Positions 27,248-36,797 of a DNA stretch of 64,000 nucleotides are shown piece after piece (position 1 is the stretch's first letter; the number at the start of each line of letters is the position of its first letter). A model generated the notes under the pieces. It searched no databases, was not told where the DNA came from, and saw only the letters and a list, made by a program, of their open reading frames with translations. The translations under genes and the position numbers were made by a program. Source of the DNA: an uncultured Pseudomonadales bacterium (GTDB lineage: Bacteria; Pseudomonadota; Gammaproteobacteria; Pseudomonadales; Pseudohongiellaceae); contig CAMYOK010000007.1 in assembly GCA_947259995.1 (NCBI GenBank), positions 62,001-126,000 on the forward strand, given 5' to 3'.

Positions 27248-27577
27248 ATTAACCACTGCCAGTTGAGGGCTTAAGCAACTGCTCAATCAGTATGCTAAAC
27301 GCGCAATAAAACTCACTGGGATTCTTGATGTTGCATTCCAACAATAAGATTTTAAACAAAACTACCCTTCAGAAGTTTGCGGCCGGGCATCCTTCTTACC
27401 CTCGTAATTCGGCCCTTCGCTCTATCACAATCTTTTGAGAACCCTTCCCTTGCACCGGCCTGCTACCTCCTCCTTGTTTCGCCCTACAGAGTCTCGATTG
27501 TGCTAAATAATTGGCTGTGCTTATATCGTCACATGCAAGCTGTATTATCGGGGGTTTTACCATAATTGGGGGAGAAC

Positions 27578-28846
27578 ATGGCTGAGTTTAAAACGCATTT
27601 TATACGCTACAGCTTAGCAGTAGCTTTAGGGCTAAGCACTTTACTACAGGCACACGCTGCAGAGCGCGATTTAGCAATGGTTGCACCGGAAAGTGTCGCC
27701 ATGAACAGTGCCGCCTTAGAGGCGTTCACTGCAGGCCTGCGCGCCGAAGTCGACAATGGTCAGCTAGCTGGAATTGTGACCATGGTGTCACGCCACGGTA
27801 AGCTTGTGCAGAAAGACAGTTACGGTTATCAAGACTTAGAAAACCAAACGCCAATGCAGGAAGACAGTATTTTCCGCATCTTCTCTATGACTAAACCCAT
27901 CACCGGCGTGGCGATGATGATGCTTATGGAAGAGGGCAAATTCACTCTCGACGATCCGGTTGAAAAATTCATTCCTGCGTTTGCCAATCTCATCGTCGCG
28001 AAAGACGACGCCCCAAATGGCATACCGCTTGCTGAGCTTCCCGAACACAAAATGACGATGCGCGAATTGATGAGCCATACCGGCGGCCTTACTTACGGGC
28101 CATTCTCTCGTTCGCGCGTTGACACGCTCTATAACGAAGCCAATGTGCTAGATCGCAACTCCACCTTGCAAGAGATGATCGATAAACTTGCTCAGATTCC
28201 GCTTCGACAACAGCCCGGTAGCATTTGGCATTACAGCGTGTCAGTCGATGTGCAGGGGTATCTTGTTGAGGTTCTTTCGGGGATGGGTTTCGATGAATTC
28301 TTGCAAGAGCGACTCTTCGCCCCTCTAGGCATGGTCGACACGCGTTTTTATGTGGGCCAAGAGAAAGCCGATCGACTCTCCCGCGAATACACCTCAGGCA
28401 GTAATGGCTTAAGCAGCCCCGAGAACAGCGAGTTCATCGAGCCTGTGCCATTCCTCTCTGGCGGCGGCGGGCTTACCTCAACGGCAGGTGACTATATGCG
28501 CTTTGCGCAGATGCTTGCCAATGGCGGTGAGCTTGACGGCGTTCGCATTCTCTCTGAACAAAGCGTTGACTTGATGCGTGCCAATCATCTGCCCAATGGC
28601 CAAACCGAGATCCCTGGTTACCCAGGCAATGCCTTTGGTTTGAATGTGGCGGTCGTGATGGACCCCGCCAAAAATGGCGGCATGTCTACAGGCAGCTATT
28701 GGTGGTGGGGCATCGCCGGTTCTTGGTTCTGGATCGACCCAGTCGAGGACTTAGTCTTCGTCGGTATGATTCAAAACCGCAACTTGGGGGTCGCCCGCGG
28801 CTTACAGTTAAAGAGCAAAGAATTGCTTTATAACGCCGTAGAATGA
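27578..28846 (+). CDS. Serine hydrolase of the beta-lactamase/class C family
   Basis: Exported serine hydrolase, 422 residues, of the penicillin-binding-protein/beta-lactamase family (PF00144), which includes esterases and D-aminopeptidases. The signal peptide ends LLQAHA. The nucleophile lies in FRIFSMTKPITG (SxxK near residue 104), the YxN-like Tyr is in WHYSVSVD, and LSGGGGLTSTAGDYMRFAQM is family typical. GGGGGAG sits 4 nt before the ATG. A strong hairpin terminator follows the gene. It probably cleaves ester or amide bonds in the periplasm; no antibiotic resistance role is implied. Confidence 0.85.
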   Translation: MAEFKTHFIRYSLAVALGLSTLLQAHAAERDLAMVAPESVAMNSAALEAFTAGLRAEVDNGQLAGIVTMVSRHGKLVQKDSYGYQDLENQTPMQEDSIFRIFSMTKPITGVAMMMLMEEGKFTLDDPVEKFIPAFANLIVAKDDAPNGIPLAELPEHKMTMRELMSHTGGLTYGPFSRSRVDTLYNEANVLDRNSTLQEMIDKLAQIPLRQQPGSIWHYSVSVDVQGYLVEVLSGMGFDEFLQERLFAPLGMVDTRFYVGQEKADRLSREYTSGSNGLSSPENSEFIEPVPFLSGGGGLTSTAGDYMRFAQMLANGGELDGVRILSEQSVDLMRANHLPNGQTEIPGYPGNAFGLNVAVVMDPAKNGGMSTGSYWWWGIAGSWFWIDPVEDLVFVGMIQNRNLGVARGLQLKSKELLYNAVE

Positions 28847-28853
28847 CAGATAT

Positions 28854-28889
28854 GCCTCAGCCGTGACTAAACTCACGACTGAGGCTTTT
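28854..28889 (+). terminator. Rho-independent terminator of the serine hydrolase gene
   Basis: GCCTCAG-C-CGTGA pairs with TCACG-A-CTGAGGC (28854-28885) with one mismatch and a 6-nt loop, followed by TTTTA. It lies between two convergent genes, ending just before the acyl-CoA dehydrogenase stop, so it may also limit read-through from the other side, though the minus-strand copy lacks a U-run. Confidence 0.8.
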
Positions 28890-28890
28890 A

Positions 28891-30033
28891 TCAGAAACCG
28901 TTTAAGCTCGCATAGCGGTCACGATGAAAGTTCGCATCCCCTAATAGCGCCTGCACGACTCGCGCACGCTTCAAGAAAAAACCAATATCGAACTCATCCG
29001 TCATGCCAATGCCACCATGCATTTGCACACCCTCGTTACTAATATCTTCCAAGACTTCTGCAAGTTTAGCTTTGGCAATGCTCGCCAATACCGGGATCTC
29101 TTCCTGCGCGCCATCGAGTTCGCTAAAGGCGCGGCGCACAGCGGACCGGCACAGTTCCAGCTCACTGTACATATGCGCTGCGCGATGCTGCAAGCCTTGG
29201 AAGGCACCGATCGGGATGCCAAATTGCTCGCGCTGTTTTAAATATTCGATGACTCTGTCGAAGATCTCTTGGGCGTTGCCGAGCATTTCGGCGGCAAGGC
29301 CAATTCGAGCCACATCCAATACCTTCTCTAGAATAGAATACCCGTCGCCCAATTCGCCAATTAATGCATCTGCCGGCACCTGTACATTTGCAAAACCTAT
29401 GTTAGCGGCATTACGACTGTCTACGACATTTAGTCGCTGCACCTCCACCCCGGGCGCTTGACGATCCACTAGGAATAGACTGATGCCATCAGTGTCCTCT
29501 TGTTCACCACTGTTGCGCGCCACAACAATAAGTTGATCGGCGACGTGACCATCGAGTACGAAACATTTCTTCCCGTTTAACGTAAAGCCGTCGGTATTTG
29601 CGACCGCCTGAGTCTCGACTCGAACTGGGTTATGCAGAGCACTCTCTTCATGGGCAAGTGCCAGCAACACTTCGCCTGCCGCAATCTTTGGTAGTAGAGA
29701 CAACTTCTGCGCCTCACTCCCACCTAAATGTAAGGCGGTTGCGCAAAACAGCACCGTCGATACAAGTGGCGTAGGCACAAGAGTGCGACCTGTCTCCTCT
29801 AGCACAATCTCTAACCCCGTATAACCAAATCCAAAACCACCATACTCTTCTGGAATCGTCATCCCTGCCCAACCCAGTGCTACCATCTGCTGCCAAAGAC
29901 TGCGGGAGAACCCATCTTCGTCTTTCTCGTCACGCACACGGCGTAGTTCGCTGACCGGGGCATTCTCATGGCAAAAAGCACGCACAGAGTCTTGCAATAT
30001 TCGTTGATCTTCATTGAATACCATCGACATCAT
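28891..30033 (-). CDS. Acyl-CoA dehydrogenase
   Basis: FAD-dependent enzyme that introduces the alpha-beta double bond in an acyl-CoA, 380 residues. N-terminal helical part MVFNEDQRILQDSVRAFCHE, the TIPEEYGGFGFGYTGLEIVLEE block, a middle beta domain, and the C-terminal QREQFGIPIGAFQGLQHRAA and VQMHGGIGMTDEFDIGFFLK. Its start overlaps the stop of the preceding acyl-CoA dehydrogenase gene (TAATG), so the two are probably made together, perhaps as a heteromeric pair like those in steroid-side-chain degradation. Chain specificity cannot be told. Confidence 0.9.
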   Translation of the reverse strand: MMSMVFNEDQRILQDSVRAFCHENAPVSELRRVRDEKDEDGFSRSLWQQMVALGWAGMTIPEEYGGFGFGYTGLEIVLEETGRTLVPTPLVSTVLFCATALHLGGSEAQKLSLLPKIAAGEVLLALAHEESALHNPVRVETQAVANTDGFTLNGKKCFVLDGHVADQLIVVARNSGEQEDTDGISLFLVDRQAPGVEVQRLNVVDSRNAANIGFANVQVPADALIGELGDGYSILEKVLDVARIGLAAEMLGNAQEIFDRVIEYLKQREQFGIPIGAFQGLQHRAAHMYSELELCRSAVRRAFSELDGAQEEIPVLASIAKAKLAEVLEDISNEGVQMHGGIGMTDEFDIGFFLKRARVVQALLGDANFHRDRYASLNGF

Positions 30034-31268
30034 TAGCCCCCCTTCTTAATCAGAGTGGGCATATCGGGCAGTCCAAGGACACGCTTGGCGATCACATTCA
30101 ATTGAATCTCTGCCGTGCCCCCTTCGATAGAGTTGCCTTTGGAGCGCAGCCATTCTCGCGTTGTCTTGAGCTCCAGTGCACTGAAATCGCTGTAGTCTGA
30201 GCTGCTCCACCCAAGACCTTGCGTGCCTAATCCTTTTAACAGCAATTCGTAACGACGCTTATTAAGCTCGCAACCGTAATTCTTCAACATCGACGATGTC
30301 GCGTTTGGCCCCTTACTCTGCTTCGCCTCTTCCATTGACCGTTGCGAAGTAAACGCAAATGCTTCGCTATCGATCTTGTGTCTTGCAATTTCATTGCGTA
30401 GTACGGCATCGGAAAGCTTGTTGGAATCGCCTCTGATGCGCATTGCGACGCCTTCGAGCGAAGCGCTATCGGGTTTGCGCCCAGCATTGCTCGTGGACAG
30501 TCCGAAGCCGGAGATCATTGTGCGTTCGTGTTGCAATAGCCGCTTGGCGATCGTCCAGCCGTCATTGAGTTTACCGACCAATTGTTTGGCAGGCACTCGC
30601 ACGTCTTCGAAAAATGTCTCGCAGAATGGGGATGCGCCACTGATCAACTGAATCGGACGAGTCGTGACTCCAGGGCTTTGCATATCAAATAGGATAAAAC
30701 TGATGCCGCTATGTTTTGCTGCCTCGAAATCGGTACGCACTAGGCAGAAAATCCAATCGGCTTTATCCGCGTAAGAGGTCCACACCTTAGCGCCATTGAG
30801 CACATAGTCATCGCCATCGAGAACCGCCTTGGTGCTTAGCGAGGCAAGGTCGGAGCCAGAACCCGGTTCACTGTACCCCTGGCACCAACGAATCTCACCG
30901 CGCACGATCTTAGGGATATGTTCGGCTTTCTGTTCAGCAGTGCCATATTCAAGTAGAACAGGCCCTAACATGCTAATACCAAAACTATTAAGCGCTTGCC
31001 GAGCGTTAATCCTTTGCAGCTCTTGCAGCAAGACGATGTTTTCTTCTTTGCTGAGGCCACCTCCACCGTATTCCTTTGGCCAAGTCGGCGTAGTCCAGCC
31101 CTTCGCCGCCATGCGTTCTAACCAAAGCTTACTATCTGGGTTTTTGAACTCTGCCTGACGCCCACCCCAGACGACTTCATCCTCTTCCATCGCTGTACGC
31201 ATCGATGCAGGGCAGTTTTCCTCTAGCCATGCACGGGTACTTTGGCGAAATGCTGCCAATGTTTGCAT
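30033..31268 (-). CDS. Acyl-CoA dehydrogenase, first of a coupled pair
   Basis: 411 residues. Family blocks: WTTPTWPKEYGGGGLSKEEN, the FAD/substrate loop RWCQGYSEPGSGSDLASLST, GAKVWTSYADKADWIFCLVR, and the C-terminal GNSIEGGTAEIQLNVIAKRV. The GYSEPGSGSDLASL form is typical of large-substrate ACADs. I start at the ATG at 31268, because AAGGGGG lies 6 nt ahead; the ATG two codons earlier abuts that site. It faces a methyltransferase gene across only 26 bp, so its promoter must lie partly in that gene. Confidence 0.9.
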   Translation of the reverse strand: MQTLAAFRQSTRAWLEENCPASMRTAMEEDEVVWGGRQAEFKNPDSKLWLERMAAKGWTTPTWPKEYGGGGLSKEENIVLLQELQRINARQALNSFGISMLGPVLLEYGTAEQKAEHIPKIVRGEIRWCQGYSEPGSGSDLASLSTKAVLDGDDYVLNGAKVWTSYADKADWIFCLVRTDFEAAKHSGISFILFDMQSPGVTTRPIQLISGASPFCETFFEDVRVPAKQLVGKLNDGWTIAKRLLQHERTMISGFGLSTSNAGRKPDSASLEGVAMRIRGDSNKLSDAVLRNEIARHKIDSEAFAFTSQRSMEEAKQSKGPNATSSMLKNYGCELNKRRYELLLKGLGTQGLGWSSSDYSDFSALELKTTREWLRSKGNSIEGGTAEIQLNVIAKRVLGLPDMPTLIKKGG

Positions 31269-31294
31269 TCCCATCCCCCTTTTATGTTTAATCT

Positions 31295-32005
31295 ATGCCT
31301 ATGACAGATAACGGTTCACACTCAGTCAGTGACATTGAAGCAGAACTACTCCAGACCTGGCAGGACAATGCCGGCGCTTGGACTACCGCTGTGCGCACCG
31401 ATCAAATCGCTAGCCGATTATTAGTGACCAACCAAGCTATTATCGATGCGGTGCTAAAACGTCAGCCTCTTAAGGTATTAGACCTTGGCTGTGGCGAGGG
31501 TTGGCTTGCAGGCCAACTCGCTGCGACGGGCTTGTCGGTGCTCGCCGTGGATGCAGTTGCCGAACTCACACACGCTGCGCAACAGCAATATGGCGACAAA
31601 GTCGAGTTTGCAACGCTCTCCTACAAACAAGTTCCTACCACCTTAGCGGGGCAGCGCTTTGATTTGATCGTTTGCAATTTTTCTTTGCTCGGCAATGAAA
31701 GTGTCGCTGAATTACTGCGCGCATTGCCGCCTCTGCTTAACGATGCCGGTGGCCTTCTTATTCAAACTTTGCACCCAGACACTCTTGCCGAGGCGCAAAG
31801 TCACCGCGATGGTTGGCGTCGCGAAACATGGCAAGGCATCGGCGAAGGGTTTCGCGCAAGCGCACCTTGGTATTACCGCACGCGTGCTTCATGGCAAAAG
31901 CTTTTCACTGAATGCTATTGGCAACTCGCTGACAGCACAGAGCCCTTGCACCCGCAGACCCAACAGCCCGCTTCCATCATTTTTTATTTAGAGCCTATGC
32001 CCTAG
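31295..32005 (+). CDS. SAM-dependent methyltransferase
   Basis: Class I methyltransferase, 236 residues, with the SAM-binding motif VLDLGCGEGWLAGQLAATG near residue 55, the acidic end of strand 2 (VLAVDAVAEL), and FDLIVCNFSLLGNE. No target can be assigned. There is no ribosome site before either ATG (31295 or 31301), and the gap to the divergent acyl-CoA dehydrogenase is tiny, so it may be leaderless or poorly translated. Its stop shares the tetramer CTAG with the convergent alcohol dehydrogenase. Confidence 0.85.
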   Translation: MPMTDNGSHSVSDIEAELLQTWQDNAGAWTTAVRTDQIASRLLVTNQAIIDAVLKRQPLKVLDLGCGEGWLAGQLAATGLSVLAVDAVAELTHAAQQQYGDKVEFATLSYKQVPTTLAGQRFDLIVCNFSLLGNESVAELLRALPPLLNDAGGLLIQTLHPDTLAEAQSHRDGWRRETWQGIGEGFRASAPWYYRTRASWQKLFTECYWQLADSTEPLHPQTQQPASIIFYLEPMP

Positions 32006-33039
32006 CCACGCAATACAATACGGCCCTTTGCTCGCCCTGCTTTCAGATCAGCCAAGGCTTGGCTCACCTGGTTCAATGGACGCTCCTCGATTTGAATAGG
32101 CGCAATTTTGCCAGCACGTACCAAGGCCATTAACTCAGACATCTCCTGCAAGCTGCCCACATAGCTGCCCTGAATGATGCGCGCATTCATCGGGATAAAG
32201 GGGATAGGCATATTCAAGGCGCCACCGAATAAGCCGACGATGACTAACTTACCGCCTTTACGCAGGCAAGACAGCCCAAAATTAACCGATGACTCGGCCC
32301 CGACAAAATCCAAAGCAGCGAGTACTCCGCCCTCGCACAATCCTTTGATCGCTTTGGCTTGGGCACGATCAGAGGAATCGAATACCCGTTTTACGCCTAA
32401 GGATTTCGCAAGTTCCAATTTGCTTGGATCGATATCAGCAACTATCGGATCAATACCCATCGACATGGCTATCTGAATCGCCATCATGCCAACCCCACCG
32501 GCGCCGATGATGAGCACTTCATCACCCGCGGCTCGATCGGCAATTTTCTTTAAGGCACTATAGGCAGTAAGCCCCGAGCAGGCATACGTTGACGCAAGGG
32601 CATCGTCAACGCTGCCCTTGTCGAATAGATAACGGCCATCGGGTACTAAGACGTGATCGGCAAAACCGCCTTTAGCCATGGTCCCAAGGCCACGGCCCGG
32701 AGTACATAGATGCTCTTCATCTCGGCGGCAAGAGGCGCATTCACCGCAGCCAATCCACGGGTACACGACCCGTCGATCCCCTACTTGCACATCAATAACA
32801 TCTTCTCCCACCGCCACGACTTCGCCGAATATCTCATGCCCCAAAACTTGCCCGGCGCGCCCTACCTCAAGCTGCTTGTCATTGCCTAAATCGAAAACGC
32901 CATCGTGCAAATGAATATCAGAATGACAGACTCCACAGGCCACCATCTTTAATAAGACTTGCGACCCCTTTGGGTGTGGAGTCGCTGAACTAACCTCTAA
33001 TAACGGTGCGCCTGGTGCTGCGGTTTCATAGCTAATCAT
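32002..33039 (-). CDS. Zinc-dependent alcohol dehydrogenase
   Basis: Medium-chain NAD(P)-dependent dehydrogenase, 345 residues. Catalytic zinc ligands: Cys and His in ACGVCHSDIHLHDG and GHEIFGEVVAVGE. Structural zinc: the four Cys of GCGECASCRRDEEHLC. Nucleotide fold: VLIIGAGGVGMMAIQIA near residue 170. The ATG at 33039 with AGG 7 nt upstream is preferred over a TTG two codons earlier. Placed directly after the FadB-like gene (24 bp between), it may oxidise an alcohol or hydroxyl intermediate feeding the acyl-CoA pathway. Confidence 0.9.
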   Translation of the reverse strand: MISYETAAPGAPLLEVSSATPHPKGSQVLLKMVACGVCHSDIHLHDGVFDLGNDKQLEVGRAGQVLGHEIFGEVVAVGEDVIDVQVGDRRVVYPWIGCGECASCRRDEEHLCTPGRGLGTMAKGGFADHVLVPDGRYLFDKGSVDDALASTYACSGLTAYSALKKIADRAAGDEVLIIGAGGVGMMAIQIAMSMGIDPIVADIDPSKLELAKSLGVKRVFDSSDRAQAKAIKGLCEGGVLAALDFVGAESSVNFGLSCLRKGGKLVIVGLFGGALNMPIPFIPMNARIIQGSYVGSLQEMSELMALVRAGKIAPIQIEERPLNQVSQALADLKAGRAKGRIVLRG

Positions 33040-33062
33040 ATGCAAGCCTGCCTAGTTCAGGT

Positions 33063-35174
33063 TTAGCTTTGGGTTTTCGCCCACGCCGCAAAACTGCTGC
33101 CTTGTTTTGCCAACTTCTCTAGCAATGGCGCTGGCTGCCAGTAATCTGGACCAAGCTCTTTCTGGAATTTTAAAATTGTGTCGTAGACATTCTTCAAGCC
33201 CACATGATCGGCATAAAACATCGGCCCGCCTTTGGCTGCTGGGAACGCATAACCATAGACGTAAACGATATCGATATCGCTTGGACGCTGCGCAATACCC
33301 TCTTCTAGGATAAGTGCCCCTTCATTGATAAGCGGATAGAACAAGCGTGCCACAATCTCTTCATCGCTGATCTCGCGACGCTTGATATCCAGTTTGGCGG
33401 CATGCTCTTCGATTAATGCTGTGACCTCTGGGTCTTCGAGACGCGCCCGAGTTTGTGGGTCATATTTGTAATAACCCGCCGCTGTTTTCTGGCCGAGACG
33501 CCCTGCTTCAACCAATGCCGACGCCACGCAATGAGTCGCAGGGTCCATGACCTCACCCTCCGCTTCACGTGCTTGACGCGCCTTATAACCAACATCTAGG
33601 CCCGCCAAGTCGCTCATGGCTATTGGGCCCATAGCCATACCGAAACCTTCGGCGGCTGCATCGATCTGTGCTGGGGTTGCGCCGTCGAGCAGTAACATAT
33701 GCGCCTGACGGCCATAGCCGCTCAACATCCGGTTACCAATGAAGCCGTAACACACACGCGATAGGGCACAGACTTTGCCGATCTTCTTGCCGATTTTCAT
33801 CACCGTCGCCAAGACATCGTCTGCGGTATGCTCTGCACGCACTACTTCCAATAACTTCATGACATTGGCTGGGCTAAAGAAATGCATTCCGACAACGTCT
33901 TGTGGACGCTTAGTGGCATTCGCGATGTCGTCGACGTTTTGATAAGAAGTGTTTGAGGCAAGAATGGCTCCGGGCTTACACACCGCATCCAATTTCGTGA
34001 AGACTTCTTTTTTGATATCGGGGTTTTCAAATACTGCTTCGATAACGAGATCGACCGTGGAGAGGTCTTTATAATCGGTCGTGCCGCTGATCAACGCCAA
34101 GCGCTCACCCATCTCTTTCTCGTCCATCTTGCCTTTCTTAACAGTGATCGTGTAATTCTTACGAATGATGCCGAGACCACGCTCGAGCGCTTCATCGCTA
34201 ATCTCTAGCATCGTGACAGGAATGCCAGCATTGGCGAAACACATCGCAATGCCCCCGCCCATAGTTCCGCCGCCGATGATGGCCACTTTGTTGATAGCAC
34301 GCACTGGTGTATCTGCTGGCAAGCCTTTGATTTTTGCCGCTTCGCGCTCGGCGAAGAAAACGTGGCGCATTGCTTGCGATTGTGGCGATTGCAGGCATTC
34401 CATGAACAACTTGCGCTCGACCTCTAGCCCTTCGTCCATAGGCAGCTGGACTGCGGCTTCGACGCAGCTGACGATGCGATCAGCGGCAATCTGCCCGCGC
34501 GCTCGTGCGGCCAATTTCTGACGATACGCTTCGAAAAAACCCGGTTCGATGCTGCTGGCATCGATCTTGATGTCGCGCACTCGCTTAAGTGGGGCACCAG
34601 ACTCCACGAGACTCTTCGCGTAATCGATCGCGGCAGCCTTGAGATCCTGCGTATCGACGACTTCATCAATGATACTCATCTCACTGGCTTGTGGGGCGGC
34701 AATAGGATTGCCAGAGGTAATCATATCCAATGCCGGTTTTACACCGGCCAAACGAGGCACGCGTTGTGTGCCACCAGCTCCTGGCAAGATGCCGAGTTTG
34801 ACTTCCGGCAAACCCATTTTCGCACTAGGAAGTGCACAACGATAATGACAAGCAAGTGCGGTTTCTAAACCACCTCCCAGCGCTGTGCCATGGATGGCGG
34901 CGACTATCAGCTTACGAGAGTTTTCCAAAGTGACGAGCATATCTGGCAAAGAAGGGGCTTGTGGCGGTTTGCCGAATTCGGTGATGTCAGCCCCAGCAAT
35001 AAACGTGCGCCCCGCACAGAACAGCACTAGCGCTTCACTTGCATCATCTTGAGCTGCGTTGACGGCGCTTTGTAAACCTTCGCGCAAGGCATGGGAGAGT
35101 GCGTTAACTGGAGGGTTATCAACGGTGATTACACCAATGTTCCCGATAAGTTCATAACTGACTACTTTGGACAT
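33063..35174 (-). CDS. fadJ: Bifunctional enoyl-CoA hydratase/3-hydroxyacyl-CoA dehydrogenase
   Basis: Beta-oxidation enzyme, 703 residues, FadB/FadJ-like. Crotonase domain at 1-190: HGTALGGGLETALACHYRCA and KLGILPGAGGTQRVPRL, with the catalytic Glu residues in place. The dehydrogenase domain starts near 297: VAIIGGGTMGGGIAMCFANA, VVGMHFFSPANVMKLLEVVR, and RVCYGFIGNRMLSGY. It carries out hydration and NAD-dependent oxidation, and the thiolase 63 bp upstream completes the cycle. AGGGGA precedes the ATG. The gene symbol is by architecture; it could equally be named fadB. Confidence 0.9.
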   Translation of the reverse strand: MSKVVSYELIGNIGVITVDNPPVNALSHALREGLQSAVNAAQDDASEALVLFCAGRTFIAGADITEFGKPPQAPSLPDMLVTLENSRKLIVAAIHGTALGGGLETALACHYRCALPSAKMGLPEVKLGILPGAGGTQRVPRLAGVKPALDMITSGNPIAAPQASEMSIIDEVVDTQDLKAAAIDYAKSLVESGAPLKRVRDIKIDASSIEPGFFEAYRQKLAARARGQIAADRIVSCVEAAVQLPMDEGLEVERKLFMECLQSPQSQAMRHVFFAEREAAKIKGLPADTPVRAINKVAIIGGGTMGGGIAMCFANAGIPVTMLEISDEALERGLGIIRKNYTITVKKGKMDEKEMGERLALISGTTDYKDLSTVDLVIEAVFENPDIKKEVFTKLDAVCKPGAILASNTSYQNVDDIANATKRPQDVVGMHFFSPANVMKLLEVVRAEHTADDVLATVMKIGKKIGKVCALSRVCYGFIGNRMLSGYGRQAHMLLLDGATPAQIDAAAEGFGMAMGPIAMSDLAGLDVGYKARQAREAEGEVMDPATHCVASALVEAGRLGQKTAAGYYKYDPQTRARLEDPEVTALIEEHAAKLDIKRREISDEEIVARLFYPLINEGALILEEGIAQRPSDIDIVYVYGYAFPAAKGGPMFYADHVGLKNVYDTILKFQKELGPDYWQPAPLLEKLAKQGSSFAAWAKTQS

Positions 35175-35237
35175 GCGTGTTCCCCTACTTATTTAATTTA
35201 GAATAATAGATCGTTCTAGAGCCTCGTTAACGACAGC

Positions 35238-36449
35238 TTAATCGAGGCGTTCAATCACTGCAGCCACTCCTTGCCCAATTCCGATACAAAGACTGATCAA
35301 GGCATAACGCCCGCCGCTGCGCTCTAGTTGGCGAGTGGCAGTAATCGCAATTCGTGCTCCTGAGGCGCCCAGTGGATGCCCTACGGCAATGGCGCCACCG
35401 TTAGGATTCACACGGGAATCATCGAAGGCTACCCCCAACATTTGCAAACAACCAAGCACCTGAGTCGCAAATGCCTCATTGATCTCTATGATGTCCATAT
35501 CCTCTAAACTCAAGCCTGCACGAGAGAGCGCTTTGCGTGCGGCGAACACAGGACCAAGCCCCATAACGCGTGGTTCAACACCTGCAATGGCGCCAGAGAC
35601 GATACGCGCACGCGCACGCACGGCGTATTTTTCGCCAATCGCGCGATCACCAATAATCAGGGCCGCCGCCCCATCGTTGATGCCAGATGCATTACCTGCG
35701 GTGACGACGCCATCGAATAGGGGCCGCAAACCCGCAAGCGCCTCGGCATCTGAATTAGGGCGCGGATGCTCGTCGCTCGCGACGCTAATGGGAGGTTTCT
35801 TCCGCCCCTGCGCAACTTCGATAGGGATAATTTCATCAGTAAAGAATCCGGCCTTACGGGCCGCTTCGTACTTAGCCTGAGAGGCAGCTGCGAAGGTGTC
35901 GCTCTGTGCACGAGAAATACCAAGATCACTGGCGATATTGTCTGCGGTCTGCGGCATCGTGTCGTTGCCAAAACCATCGGCAAATCTGGGGTTTGTGAAA
36001 CGCGCGCCTAGAGTGCTATCTGCAATTTGCTGCCCGCGGTCGAAAGCCGATGTGGCCTTGGAAAGAATCAGTGGCGCACGGCTCATGGATTCGACACCAC
36101 CGGCGACAAACAACTCACCCTCCGAGCACTTAATGCCCCTGGCGGCATCGAGCACCGCCGCCAAACCCGACCCACAAAGACGGTTTACCGTTAATCCACC
36201 AACAGTGGTAGGCATACCCGCGAGCAAAGAAGCGAAACGTCCTACATTTCGGCAGTCCTCTCCCGCTTGATTGGTATTGCCCATGATGACGTCTTCGTAT
36301 GCCTCCAGAGGGAAATCATTGCGCGTAACGACTGACTTTATGACATGTGCGAGCAAATCATCTGGGCGAAGAGAGGCAAGCACTCCACCCTGTCTGCCAA
36401 ATGCGCTGCGACCACCATCGTAGATATAAGCTTGTGGAGAATCTTGCAT
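35238..36449 (-). CDS. Acetyl-CoA acyltransferase (thiolase)
   Basis: Thiolytic enzyme closing the beta-oxidation cycle, 403 residues. The active-site Cys is in VNRLCGSGLAAVLDAARG (about residue 88). The second and third catalytic blocks are NPNGGAIAVGHPLGASGAR and the C-terminal SLCIGIGQGVAAVIE, where the usual GGGQG is read as IGIGQG. The start YIYDGGRSAFGRQGGVL is like PcaF/PaaJ and AtoB thiolases. It begins the leftward beta-oxidation operon. A GTTTGC-AA-GCAAAC dyad lies 21 bp upstream of the start. Confidence 0.9.
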   Translation of the reverse strand: MQDSPQAYIYDGGRSAFGRQGGVLASLRPDDLLAHVIKSVVTRNDFPLEAYEDVIMGNTNQAGEDCRNVGRFASLLAGMPTTVGGLTVNRLCGSGLAAVLDAARGIKCSEGELFVAGGVESMSRAPLILSKATSAFDRGQQIADSTLGARFTNPRFADGFGNDTMPQTADNIASDLGISRAQSDTFAAASQAKYEAARKAGFFTDEIIPIEVAQGRKKPPISVASDEHPRPNSDAEALAGLRPLFDGVVTAGNASGINDGAAALIIGDRAIGEKYAVRARARIVSGAIAGVEPRVMGLGPVFAARKALSRAGLSLEDMDIIEINEAFATQVLGCLQMLGVAFDDSRVNPNGGAIAVGHPLGASGARIAITATRQLERSGGRYALISLCIGIGQGVAAVIERLD

Positions 36450-36797
36450 ATAAATCGCTCTCTATTTTCGTTTGCAAGCAAACAACGTAAGGCTAAGAGG
36501 GGAATGCGAAACTAGGCTGCATATGCTGGCGCAGCACCTTCAAAGATTCATTAGGTTTGCCGTAGTAGCCATCCCCTCAGAGCCTACTCAGCAGTAGCGG
36601 TTCCAAGCCCAGGCACGATGTCCTATCGTGAGTCTAAAGCGAGACGACCTCTACCCCCGTGCGACCAAGAACAGAGCCTGACGCAAAACGGGTCCTCATG
36701 TTAGCACAGGGTATAAAGAGGTGGAATTCGCGTAACGCAGTCTTTAAGCTGAAGGCTACACGCAAGTGTCCGGGGGAATAATTTTAGAGGATAGCGC
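36450..36797 (+). promoter_or_regulatory. Divergent intergenic region with a GTTTGC/GCAAAC dyad
   Basis: 348 bp between the thiolase and an acyl-CoA dehydrogenase, transcribed away from each other. A 14-bp dyad, GTTTGC-AA-GCAAAC, at 36470-36483 lies in the thiolase leader and has the size of a TetR/FadR-type operator. I see no gene, no tRNA and no clear -35/-10 pair in the rest. Confidence 0.4.

Noticed and set aside
27377..27565. 62-codon plus-strand frame between the Fur-like promoter and the serine hydrolase
   Set aside because: No ribosome site, composition unlike the neighbouring genes, no recognisable feature; it lies in a leader-like region.
27566..28846. Beta-lactamase resistance gene
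   Set aside because: SxxK hydrolases of PF00144 are mostly esterases or peptidases; no further resistance context.
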